From: JALSIF01 sp026981635 [NCBI: bacterium]
GTDB lineage: Bacteria > 4484-113 > JALSIF01
Assembly (NCBI GenBank): GCA_026981635.1
Contig: JALSIF010000117.1
Location: forward strand, 1 to 21,486
Length of the DNA: 21,486 nucleotides
Direction: 5' to 3'
Part shown: piece after piece, positions 7,496 through 14,853 of the stretch
Layout of the letters: each line of letters starts with the position of its first letter
Numbering within the stretch: position 1 is the stretch's first letter
The notes under the pieces: model-generated
Database searches by the model: none
What the model was told of the DNA's origin: nothing
The model's input: the letters and a program-made list of their open reading frames with translations, nothing else
Program-made: the position numbers and the translations under genes

Positions 7496-8533
7496 CCGGG
7501 CCACTTCCCCGCCAGTGAGTACGATAACCGCTCCGTCCCCCAGCCCGTCAGGGCCTCCCTGGTTGGGATTAATGGGCCCCACCGAGCCTTGGCGGGCAGT
7601 GCGAACGTGAAGCTCAAACTCGCCCCAGTTGTCATAGAAGTCCAGCTTGGCGTTGTTCTTGGAGAGACTGCCCCCATAACCAATGAGATAGAAGCTGCTC
7701 ACCTGTATGGGCGGGGCGTTGAGGGCAGCATCCCCCGCCAGCAGGTTCTGTCCCTTGGGGTTATAGTCATACCATCCCCTCACCCCGGCCACCCGCTTAG
7801 GGATGGCGTAGTAGTAGAAGTTGCCCGGTAGCCTGACTACTCCGGCCGATTCCTGTCTGGACTGGTCAATCTGGTTGGTTACCGGGTCATGGGGGAAGAC
7901 CGGGTAGATAAACTCCCAGCCGGGATGCCCGTTGATGGTGCCGTCGGGGGTGGGCAGTCCGGTTTGGGGCGGGCCACCGCTTACCTCCCACATACGGTCG
8001 TTGCGGAAACCCCCTACTGCCCGCTGGACGGAACTCGGCCCGGAAACCTGGGTGATAAGCATCTGGTCAAGGGGGGCGACCAGATCGTCGGGCATGGCGT
8101 TGGTACTGAAGGGGTTTCTGGGATAGACCCCGGCTGGCACGTATCCGTAGAGCACCAGTGCATCCCCGTCACCTGGCTGGGCAGGCTCAATCCAGGGTGG
8201 GATCTGATCCACATTGGTCCCCTCAAAGATCCCTCCCACCTTGGTGGCCTGCTTGGGCTGCTGGTCAAAGAAGTACTGTTGCTGGTCCTCAGGAATTGAC
8301 CAGCTGTCGGTCCAGTCTCCTCCATAGATCCAGGCCGGATAGAGACCGCCCTGGTCAGTGGAGTAGCGCTCCAGGGCTAGCTGCAGGTCGTGCAGGTTGT
8401 TCTTGACCTCGGTCTCCCGTGCCCGGTCCCTTACCCGGGTGATGTTGGGCAGGGCGATGGCCACCAGTATGGCGATCACCCCCAGCACCACCAGGATCTC
8501 CACCAGAGTAAATCCACCAAGGCCTCTACGCAT
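7481..8533 (-). CDS. GspG-like type II secretion pseudopilin, third of three paralogs
   Basis: The 350-aa protein begins MRRGLGG then FTLVEILVVLGVIAILVAIALPNI, a class III (type IV pilin-like) signal: prepilin peptidase would cut after Gly7, and Glu at +5 is present. The RVRDRARETEVKNNLHDLQLALERYSTD segment is the GspG-type alpha1 helix. The large beta-rich C-terminal part shares landmarks with the two upstream paralogs: GGDWTDSW, YPRNPF, GNFYYY, YGGSLS-like and a final GGPDGLGDGAVIVLTGGE, which resembles the GspG calcium-loop end. Typical GspG is about 140 aa, so this is more than twice as long. It has its own TATAAT box and a good Shine-Dalgarno site (GGGGAGGA, 9 nt before ATG). No assembly ATPase, secretin or prepilin peptidase is present in the window, so the machine it belongs to is not identified. 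Confidence 0.85.
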   Translation of the reverse strand: MRRGLGGFTLVEILVVLGVIAILVAIALPNITRVRDRARETEVKNNLHDLQLALERYSTDQGGLYPAWIYGGDWTDSWSIPEDQQQYFFDQQPKQATKVGGIFEGTNVDQIPPWIEPAQPGDGDALVLYGYVPAGVYPRNPFSTNAMPDDLVAPLDQMLITQVSGPSSVQRAVGGFRNDRMWEVSGGPPQTGLPTPDGTINGHPGWEFIYPVFPHDPVTNQIDQSRQESAGVVRLPGNFYYYAIPKRVAGVRGWYDYNPKGQNLLAGDAALNAPPIQVSSFYLIGYGGSLSKNNAKLDFYDNWGEFELHVRTARQGSVGPINPNQGGPDGLGDGAVIVLTGGEVARPQSE

Positions 8534-8586
8534 CAGTTACTGTCCTCCCCTAAGCTTTGCCAGGGGTTGGGGAAACGCCTGGCCTG

Positions 8587-8592
8587 ATTATA
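8587..8592 (-). promoter_or_regulatory. Candidate promoter of third pseudopilin gene (-10 TATAAT)
   Basis: On the minus strand a perfect TATAAT lies about 53 bp before the ATG at 8533, downstream of a terminator-like hairpin that ends the preceding gene. The leader has a Shine-Dalgarno site. No good -35 hexamer is seen. Confidence 0.5.
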
Positions 8593-8634
8593 CCCCCCAC
8601 CTAGACCTATCTATCGGGGGGTTCCTAAAAGGGA

Positions 8635-8666
8635 GGGGACCAGGCGGTTTCCACCGCCCGGTCCCC
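8635..8666 (-). terminator. Intrinsic terminator after second pseudopilin gene
   Basis: A 14-bp stem with one mismatch and the 4-nt loop TTCC on the plus strand (arms 8635-8648 and 8653-8666) lies 28 bp beyond the stop codon of the second pseudopilin. On the minus strand it is followed by ctccc and TTTT. The gap of 5 nt before the short T-run makes it a moderate rather than ideal terminator. Confidence 0.6.
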
Positions 8667-8693
8667 CTAGGTTCTTTTGTTCAGGCGAGGCTA

Positions 8694-9827
8694 TCAGGGA
8701 ACCGTGGACTCGCGGATCGGGCTCTCAGTGGCCTTCACGTCCACTCCCGACTCCAGCACCAGGATCACACCGTCCTTGCGCCCGTCGGGGCCACCCTCGG
8801 CGTGGCAGAGGGTGGTGGGCTGGCCAATGATGTCCAGGGTCAGGGTGGTGGGGCCGTCCCAGATACCACTGCGGCCGCCGATAAAGATCTTTCCGGTGTC
8901 GGTGCGCTGGTTCTCGGGGAACTCACCCAGCCGGTCATAGTAGTCAGCCCCCAGATTGAAGGAGGCACCGAAGGCCATCAGACGGTAGGCGCGCGGACCC
9001 CACGGGTTGGGGGTACCGATTGAGTAGGCGTCAGAGGCGGTCATCGGGTAGTAGTAGAAGTTGCCAATCAGGCGGTTGTTTCCGGTCTGAATCTTCTCCG
9101 GCGGAGTGGGCGTCTGGCAGCCGCCGGCCACATCAATTCCGTCCTGCAGCGGGTCACGCTCAGGACCGTAACCACCATCTATGGCTCCTGGAGTTAAGGG
9201 CTGGAAGGGCGGGTAGATGAGCAGGTCACCAGAAAGCTGGTTGTTCTCAATACGTGGCACCGCCCCCGAACCAGTGGGAGCTGGCGTTGGACCCGCCACG
9301 CTCACCATTAGATCTCCATCCTCACCGCCCACGATCCGGTTGAACACCTCATCCTCATTTCCATTGGGGAACCAGGTGAGCTGACGAAGGGAGATGTCTG
9401 CCACCTGACGGATGAAGGGGTTCTTGGGGTAGTGGGAGAGGTAGCCGTCCACGATCAGCATGTCTCCCGTCCATCCTCTTCCATCGGAAGTGATGATGGG
9501 CTGCCAGCTCTGGGCCTTGATGGGGTCGGAGCGCTCCGCCACATCGGTGGCAGTAAGCCCCTCCGCGGCCACCCATCCGTCGCTCACCGTAAATGAGTCG
9601 GTCCAGTCGCCCCCCAATAGATAGTAGGGGTAGAGGTTTTTGTATGAGTCGGTGGCGTACCGCTCCAGGTTGAGCTGAATGGAGTGGAGGCTGCTTTTTA
9701 CCTCAGCCTCCCTTGCCCGGTCCTTGACCCGGATGTAGTTGGGCAGCGCAATCGCCACTAGAACCCCGATGATGGCGATCACCACCAGAAGCTCAATCAG
9801 AGTAAATCCGTACCTTGCGTTCCTCAT
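8694..9827 (-). CDS. GspG-like type II secretion pseudopilin, second of three paralogs
   Basis: The start is set at ATG 9827, giving MRNARYG then FTLIELLVVIAIIGVLVAIALPNY, a perfect class III prepilin signal with Glu at +5. This ATG has a Shine-Dalgarno site (GGGAGGT, 9 nt upstream), whereas the longer open frame back to 9890 would put 21 unrelated residues in front and overlap the previous gene. The product is 377 aa. After RVKDRAREAEVKSSLHSIQLNLERYATD come LLGGDWTDSF, YLSHYPKNPF, DGDLMVSVAG, GNFYYYPM, YRLMAFGASF and GGPDGRKDGVILVLESGVD, matching both neighbours in order. It starts 25 bp after the end of the first pseudopilin and is probably co-transcribed with it; a terminator follows. A pilus or secretion-machine subunit is likely. 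Confidence 0.87.
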   Translation of the reverse strand: MRNARYGFTLIELLVVIAIIGVLVAIALPNYIRVKDRAREAEVKSSLHSIQLNLERYATDSYKNLYPYYLLGGDWTDSFTVSDGWVAAEGLTATDVAERSDPIKAQSWQPIITSDGRGWTGDMLIVDGYLSHYPKNPFIRQVADISLRQLTWFPNGNEDEVFNRIVGGEDGDLMVSVAGPTPAPTGSGAVPRIENNQLSGDLLIYPPFQPLTPGAIDGGYGPERDPLQDGIDVAGGCQTPTPPEKIQTGNNRLIGNFYYYPMTASDAYSIGTPNPWGPRAYRLMAFGASFNLGADYYDRLGEFPENQRTDTGKIFIGGRSGIWDGPTTLTLDIIGQPTTLCHAEGGPDGRKDGVILVLESGVDVKATESPIRESTVP

Positions 9828-9852
9828 CGTGATCAGACCTCCCTCATCAAGA

Positions 9853-10956
9853 TCAATAGCCGCTGGCTCCGGTGATCTTGCGGTCCACACCGGAGCTCAG
9901 CACGACGGCCACAAAGTCGGCAATCCCGTCGGTTTCCGCCCACGGCTGGTAGTCGTAGTCCCCAATCTGGTCGTTGAAGCCGAACGGATTGCGCTGTTGA
10001 GACTGCCAGAAGTAACCCGAACGCCCCAGGTTGTTGCAGGCAGAAAAGGCGCAGGGTAGGGCCCATGACCAGTCAACGTCCTGGTTGCCCCGGATCTGGG
10101 AGCCAAAGGCAAACAGGTCATATCCCGTCACATCGTGATTGGTCATGTTGTCAGTGTAGAGAGGTGAGAGGGAACCCGGTACTCCCCGGATACTTAGCCC
10201 GGTGACCAGAGCGTGGCTCCAAGTGGTGACCGGAAGATCGGAGCCCCGGTTTTGACGGAAGTTGAACTGAACAAAGCTGTGCTCGGCGATGGTTCCCTGG
10301 TCGGCGTAACGCGGGTGGTAGACGAAGTTACCCGGGTAGTCCAGCCTGATCTCGTCCGGGTCACCTTGCACCACAAAGGCCACCAGCTGGATCATCTCAT
10401 TAAAGGCGGCTCCGGCGTGGAACATCAGGTCGCCGTCCTTTCCACCCCAGGATGCCTGGTTGAAGCCCGCCGTGGAGATGACCGCCGGGGTCTTGCCGAA
10501 CCACTCCGCCGCATTGGGACCAGCGAAGGGATTGCGCGGGTAGCTGTTCAGGTAACCCTCGGTGACCAGTGAGTCACCAGTGGGGAAGATGATCTCCTCG
10601 TTGTCGTAGCTTCCCCGAAGGTCGTAGAACAGCTTGTAGAAGTCAAAGACGTGACGGTCACCTACGCACCCTCCGTTGATGAGCAGGGTGGAGAGGCAGC
10701 CGGTGCTGAACACCGCACCCACCGCCATGTTGTAGAGACCGTCGGCCCCATAGAGGAACTGGGGATAGATCCCTTCCATGTCGGTTGCGTAGCGCTCCAG
10801 GTTGACCTGGATCCCGTGGAGGTTGCTCTTTGTCTCCGCCTCCCGGGCGATGGCCTTGACCCGGATGTAATTGGGAAGCGCAATCGCAACCAGGATCCCA
10901 ATGATGGTGATAACCACCAGAAGCTCAATGAGCGTAAAGCCTCGCCTCTTATCCAT
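9853..10956 (-). CDS. GspG-like type II secretion pseudopilin, first of three paralogs
   Basis: The 367-aa protein starts MDKRRG then FTLIELLVVITIIGILVAIALPNY, with the prepilin peptidase cut expected after Gly6 and Glu at +5. The helix continues RVKAIAREAETKSNLHGIQVNLERYATD. The large C-terminal domain has YLNSYPRNPF, KDGDLMFHAG, GNFVYHPRY, YDLFAFGSQI and the end ETDGIADFVAVVLSSGVD. It diverges most from the other two and has several Cys residues (two near residues 86-96, two near 320-326) that could form disulphides outside the membrane. The Shine-Dalgarno site AGGAGGT is 7 nt from the ATG. It is first in a run of three paralogs and carries the main promoter. Function by homology: a subunit of a type II secretion pseudopilus or type IV-like pilus. 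Confidence 0.86.
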   Translation of the reverse strand: MDKRRGFTLIELLVVITIIGILVAIALPNYIRVKAIAREAETKSNLHGIQVNLERYATDMEGIYPQFLYGADGLYNMAVGAVFSTGCLSTLLINGGCVGDRHVFDFYKLFYDLRGSYDNEEIIFPTGDSLVTEGYLNSYPRNPFAGPNAAEWFGKTPAVISTAGFNQASWGGKDGDLMFHAGAAFNEMIQLVAFVVQGDPDEIRLDYPGNFVYHPRYADQGTIAEHSFVQFNFRQNRGSDLPVTTWSHALVTGLSIRGVPGSLSPLYTDNMTNHDVTGYDLFAFGSQIRGNQDVDWSWALPCAFSACNNLGRSGYFWQSQQRNPFGFNDQIGDYDYQPWAETDGIADFVAVVLSSGVDRKITGASGY

Positions 10957-11023
10957 GTTGCTGACCTCCTGATCGTGGTCTTACCCAGGTCTTTCTAAGG
11001 GGGCACACCCTCCCCCCGAGTCG

Positions 11024-11029
11024 ATTATA
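11024..11029 (-). promoter_or_regulatory. Candidate promoter of pseudopilin operon (-10 TATAAT)
   Basis: On the minus strand TATAAT lies about 67 bp before the ATG at 10956, giving a leader of about 60 nt that ends in a strong Shine-Dalgarno site. About 22 bp upstream is a TTACACCC/GGGTGTAA element that recurs in this intergenic region. Confidence 0.5.
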
Positions 11030-11050
11030 GACCGGGGTAGCCTCACCCTG

Positions 11051-11200
11051 TATTACACCCAAAGTGGACTAGGCGTTTACACCCCGGCCGGGGATGGTCC
11101 TCCTCCCAAAGACCCGGTACCAACCATTCTACAACACCTGGAAATGTCCCCCCACTCCACCCGTAGGGGAGGCGATAGAAGCTTGCCCGGGGGTGTAATA
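11051..11200. repeat. Three TTACACCC octamers between the pilin promoter and the tRNA
   Basis: TTACACCC occurs at 11053-11060 and 11077-11084 (24 bp apart) and inverted as GGGTGTAA at 11191-11198. The first and third copies extend to a perfect 10-bp inverted pair (TATTACACCC / GGGTGTAATA). The third overlaps the tRNA promoter. A 12-bp palindrome CCCCGGCCGGGG overlaps the second copy at 11082-11093. No gene is seen in this 257-bp gap (10957-11213). Confidence 0.45.
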
Positions 11201-11201
11201 T
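11196..11201 (+). promoter_or_regulatory. Candidate -10 box of tRNA-Arg
   Basis: TAATAT preceded by TG (tgTAATAT, extended -10 style) lies 12 bp before the first base of the tRNA, leaving a leader of about 6 nt for RNase P removal. Confidence 0.4.
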
Positions 11202-11213
11202 AGGTTTAGCCAC

Positions 11214-11287
11214 GCCCCTGTAGCTCAGTTGGATAGAGCGTCGGCCTCCGGAGCCGAAGGTCGCAGGTTCGAGTCCTGCCGGGGGCA
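11214..11287 (+). tRNA. tRNA-Arg (anticodon CCG)
   Basis: A full cloverleaf can be folded by eye: acceptor arm GCCCCTG with CGGGGGC (one G-T pair), D arm GCTC/GAGC, anticodon arm TCGGC/GCCGA with loop CTCCGGA giving anticodon CCG, variable loop AGGTC, and T arm GCAGG/CCTGC with TTCGAGT loop, discriminator A. It reads CGG codons. The 3' CCA is not encoded. A run of six Ts at 11289-11294 follows almost directly. It stands alone between the pilin promoter and the cyclase gene. No integrase or attachment-site duplication is seen. Confidence 0.96.
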
Positions 11288-11409
11288 CATTTTTTATCCA
11301 CTTTCCCAAGCCTACTTGCCCCCCTCTTGTAATCCCCTTATCCCCCAGCTGGGTATCTATCTTTGCCTCCCCTGGGGGGAAGGCGCCCTTCGGGCTAGCT
11401 TGGCTTAGA

Positions 11410-14400
11410 ATGGAGGCTAGAGTGATCGATTCGCTGGTTCTAGAAGAGGGGGCACCAGGCAAGCAGCTCCTGGCTGACCTTCGTACCCTGGTAACCCTGG
11501 CCGCCTCCGCCCCCGAGCAGGCCGCCCCCGAGCTGGAGGCAGGGGAGACCCGCCGCTGCGCCATCCTCTACCTTGATGTCAAGGGTTACACCGAGCTTTC
11601 CCGCCTGCTCACCAGCGAGCAGCTAGCCGTCCTCATTGATCGGGTGTTTAAGCTCTTAACCCTGGAGGTGGAGCGCGAGGGGGGCTACCTGGACAAGGTG
11701 GTGGGAGATGCTGCCCTCTATGTTTTCCCCGGTTCCGAGGCCCACCCCCCCGTGGTGGAGGCCAGCCTGAGGGCGGCCAGCCGCATCCAGGAGCGGCTGG
11801 GGGAGGTGAACGAAGCCCTCTCCGCCCACCGGGTGAGTCTCTCGGTGCGCATAGGGGTCAACTACGGCGAGGTCACCCGACTCACCGTGGGGGGGACCGG
11901 CCAACCAGAGACGGTGATGGGGGAAGCGGTAAACCTGGCCCAGCGCCTGGAATCGGCCTGTCCCCCGGGGTCGGTTCTCACCACCAAGCGGGTCGCCTCC
12001 TACGCCCCCGCCGACTTTGTCTTCAGCCCGCCCCGGCCGGTAGAGCTCAAGGGCTTCGGCCAGGTGGAGGTGGTAGAGCTCCTCTCCTGCCCGCTAATAA
12101 GCGACCGTCTGCGCATCCACGCCGGCGAGCGGCTGGCTCCCTTCGTGGGCCGCAAGGAGGAGCTTGCCCGCCTGCTGGAGGAGATATCTCGCCCTGGCCC
12201 TCCCATGCCCCTTGTCACCTTGACCGGTGACCCGGCGGTGGGCAAGAGTCGGCTGATCTTTGAGGCCCTACGCCGTCTGCCGGAGGAGGACCGGGGAAGG
12301 GTAGTGGTCCAGACCCCCTCTCCACCGGTTGAATGGCTGGCCGTCGGCAGGGAGATGGCCCGCAGTCTGATTCGCGAGCTTGGCCGTCTGGTGGGTGAGC
12401 TTAGCTACCAGCAGGTAGCCAGCCTGCTAAGTCCGGAAGATCCCTCCGCCGAGCGCATCCGCTTCGGGCTCTCCTACCTGCTTGAGCAGGGAGAGGAGGC
12501 CGAGCGGGTGGCCAAACTGGATGTGGAGACCCGCTTGGAGCTGGCCGAGATCGCTCTATCTGCCCTAATTGGGGGGATTTCCTCTCGCCTGCCCGAGGGG
12601 CTGGTGATGGTGCTGGAGGACCTCCAGTGGGCCGACCAGGGCTCTTCTGCCCTGCTTGCTAGGCTGATCAGGAGTCTCCGCCAGCGGGACAACCTCTCTT
12701 TGGTGCTCACCGGTAGGACCGGCACCGACTTCCCCCTCCCTAGTGGTCTCAGGCCCGACTACGAGCTTTTCCTCTCCCCCCTCTCACCGCAGGAGGGGCG
12801 TGAGCTGGTCCGCCTCATGCTGCCTGGAGCGGATCTCAGCCCTTCCCTGATTGAGCAGATTGTGGAGCGCTCCGCCGGGGTGCCCTTCTTTGTGGAGGAG
12901 TTCTGCCTCTTCCTGGAGCAGGAGGGCTATGTGGAGCGTCAAGGGGACCGCTTCCGGTTGGTGCGGTCGGTGGAGCACCTCTCTCTCCCCGACGAAGTGG
13001 AACAGATGGTGCTGGCCCGCCTGGACCGGCTGGACAGCGAGCTGCGCTCCTTGGTCAGGCGGCTGGCAGTACTGGGAAGAAGCTTCCCCACTCAGCTGGT
13101 GATGGCGCTGGAAGGCAGGGTGGGTCGGCTTACTCCCGATCAGCTTAGGGATGCCCTCTCTCGCCTCGCCAGCCAGGGGATTCTGGTGGAGGAGGAAGAG
13201 GGCCAGCGCTACAGCTTCCGCCACCTGGTCACCATGGAGGCGGCCTACAAGACCAACCTCACCACCAACAAGCTAAAGCTCCACCGTCTGGCCGCCGAGT
13301 GCCTGGAGGAGCTCTATCCGGAGCGCTCCGCCGCCCGGGCTGAGAACCTACCCCGTATTATTAGACACCTATTGGAAGCGGAACTCAAGATAGAGGCCCT
13401 TAAGCGAGCCCTGGAACTACTCCGCCTGGCAGGCAACCTGGGGTCGGTGGGGGACTTTGATGCCTATAGAGACCTGGCCGAGCGTCTGCTCAATGAGATC
13501 TCCTGGGAGAACTACACCGAAGAGTGGGCCAGCGAACTTTCGCCCCCAACCGACTACTGGCTACCCCCCGACGAGTTTCCCTATCTCTCCCGCCTGCCCC
13601 TGCCAGAGGGGGGCTCCCTGATCCGGGAGCACTACGCCCTTGAGCTGGCGGTGGCCGAGTGCGCCTTTCACTGGCGCCGGGGCGAGGCCCAGCGCTACGA
13701 GCAGGCGGTCTGGCTGCTCATGTCCCACCCCCTGGTGGAGGCCGACCCGCGTCTTTTTACCACCCTCTCGGTGATCGCCTCCAATATGGAACTGCGCCAG
13801 GCCCGCCCCCGCAAGGCGGCCGCCCTGATTGAAGGTGCCCTGAGCCGCGCCCGGGCCACCGGAGACCCCCGGCTGATGGGAGACATGCACACCCAGCTGG
13901 GGCTGATCCGCTGGCAGGAGGGCGACCTCAAGGAGGCGGAGCGCTACTTCAGGAACGCCATTGACTACTACCGAAGGGCCGACGACCCCATCCGGGTGGG
14001 AGCGGTGCTGGCCAACCTTGCCCAGGTGAGGGCGGAGCAGCAGTACTACGAAGACGCCCTGCGCCTCTATGAGGAGGCCCACGAGCTCCACCGTCGCTAC
14101 GGCATGCGGCGCTCCGAGGCCATCGCCCTAGGGAACCTGGCCACCATCCACTACCAGATGGGCCGCCTCACTGAGGCCAAGCTCCAGCTGGAAAAGGCGC
14201 TGGAGATCCACCGTGAGCTCCAAAACCGACCCTTTGAGGCAATGACCCTGGGCAACATCGCCCTGGTTCTCCAGCAGCTGGGCGAATACCAGGAGGCGGA
14301 GCGCTACTACTACGAGGCCCTGCGCATCAACCGCGAGCTGGGCAACAAGCGCTCCGAGGGAGTGGTGCTCTCCAACCTGGCCGGACTCAAGCGCCGCCAG

Positions 14401-14853
14401 GGCCAGCTGGACGACGCCCTCTCCTACTATCGCGAAGCCGAGATGCTGCTGAACGAGGTGGGCCACTGGCGCTTCCTCAGCGAAGTGCTCACCTTTACCG
14501 CCGACCTGGAAATTGAGATGGGTGACCTGAAGAGGGCGCGTGAAGCCCTCTCCCAGGCCAGGGCGGTAAACGAGCACGTGATGAAGGCCAGCCTGGGGGT
14601 GGCCTGGCTGGCCATCTCGGGGCGGCTAGCCCTGCGCCACGGCGATCTTGACGAAGCCCTCCGTTTCTACCAGCAGGCGGTTGAGCTGGCCGAGAAGCTC
14701 AAGCTGGGGGCAGGGGTGGACTATGCCGAGCCCCTCCACCGTCTGCGCGGCGAGCTTATCCAGAAGGGAGTTAAAAAGTCCCTCCTCCCGCTCCCCGATC
14801 AGTGGTCAGAGGAGATGAGCCCCCAGCAGTCCCCTACGGGAACATCCCCCTGA
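11410..14853 (+). CDS. Adenylate/guanylate cyclase with AAA-type ATPase and TPR domains
   Basis: The 1147-aa protein has three parts. Residues 47-228 are a class III nucleotide cyclase domain: LYLDVKGYTELS (metal Asp56), KVVGDAALYVF (Lys96, metal Asp100), and ETVMGEAVNLAQRLE (Thr168, Asn175, Arg179). All the usual catalytic positions appear filled, and Thr168 fits ATP-specific class IIIb enzymes. Residues 243-520 are an ATPase: FVGRKEEL, Walker A GDPAVGKS (273-280), Walker B LVMVLEDLQWAD. After a helical linker, about residues 770-1110 contain at least seven 40-residue TPR-type repeats (LGNLATIHYQMGRLTEA style). This architecture is common in soluble signalling ATPases. There is no membrane segment. 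The start at ATG 11410 is uncertain: a GTG at 11422 has GGAGG 5 nt upstream. The gene end overlaps the convergent dehydrogenase by 20 bp. Confidence 0.9.
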   Translation: MEARVIDSLVLEEGAPGKQLLADLRTLVTLAASAPEQAAPELEAGETRRCAILYLDVKGYTELSRLLTSEQLAVLIDRVFKLLTLEVEREGGYLDKVVGDAALYVFPGSEAHPPVVEASLRAASRIQERLGEVNEALSAHRVSLSVRIGVNYGEVTRLTVGGTGQPETVMGEAVNLAQRLESACPPGSVLTTKRVASYAPADFVFSPPRPVELKGFGQVEVVELLSCPLISDRLRIHAGERLAPFVGRKEELARLLEEISRPGPPMPLVTLTGDPAVGKSRLIFEALRRLPEEDRGRVVVQTPSPPVEWLAVGREMARSLIRELGRLVGELSYQQVASLLSPEDPSAERIRFGLSYLLEQGEEAERVAKLDVETRLELAEIALSALIGGISSRLPEGLVMVLEDLQWADQGSSALLARLIRSLRQRDNLSLVLTGRTGTDFPLPSGLRPDYELFLSPLSPQEGRELVRLMLPGADLSPSLIEQIVERSAGVPFFVEEFCLFLEQEGYVERQGDRFRLVRSVEHLSLPDEVEQMVLARLDRLDSELRSLVRRLAVLGRSFPTQLVMALEGRVGRLTPDQLRDALSRLASQGILVEEEEGQRYSFRHLVTMEAAYKTNLTTNKLKLHRLAAECLEELYPERSAARAENLPRIIRHLLEAELKIEALKRALELLRLAGNLGSVGDFDAYRDLAERLLNEISWENYTEEWASELSPPTDYWLPPDEFPYLSRLPLPEGGSLIREHYALELAVAECAFHWRRGEAQRYEQAVWLLMSHPLVEADPRLFTTLSVIASNMELRQARPRKAAALIEGALSRARATGDPRLMGDMHTQLGLIRWQEGDLKEAERYFRNAIDYYRRADDPIRVGAVLANLAQVRAEQQYYEDALRLYEEAHELHRRYGMRRSEAIALGNLATIHYQMGRLTEAKLQLEKALEIHRELQNRPFEAMTLGNIALVLQQLGEYQEAERYYYEALRINRELGNKRSEGVVLSNLAGLKRRQGQLDDALSYYREAEMLLNEVGHWRFLSEVLTFTADLEIEMGDLKRAREALSQARAVNEHVMKASLGVAWLAISGRLALRHGDLDEALRFYQQAVELAEKLKLGAGVDYAEPLHRLRGELIQKGVKKSLLPLPDQWSEEMSPQQSPTGTSP

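Noticed and set aside
9828-9890. Upstream start for the second pseudopilin
   Set aside because: It adds 21 residues before the prepilin signal and overlaps the preceding gene. ATG 9827 has a good Shine-Dalgarno site and the correct short leader peptide.
11214-11300. tRNA as an integration site for a mobile element
   Set aside because: No integrase, no repeat of the tRNA 3' end downstream and ordinary housekeeping genes on both sides.
11043-11564. Minus-strand open frame of 173 aa with PAGLEPATFGSGGRRSIQLSYR
   Set aside because: That peptide is the antisense translation of the tRNA-Arg gene, a well-known false gene in annotations. The frame also crosses two promoter regions and the start of the cyclase gene.
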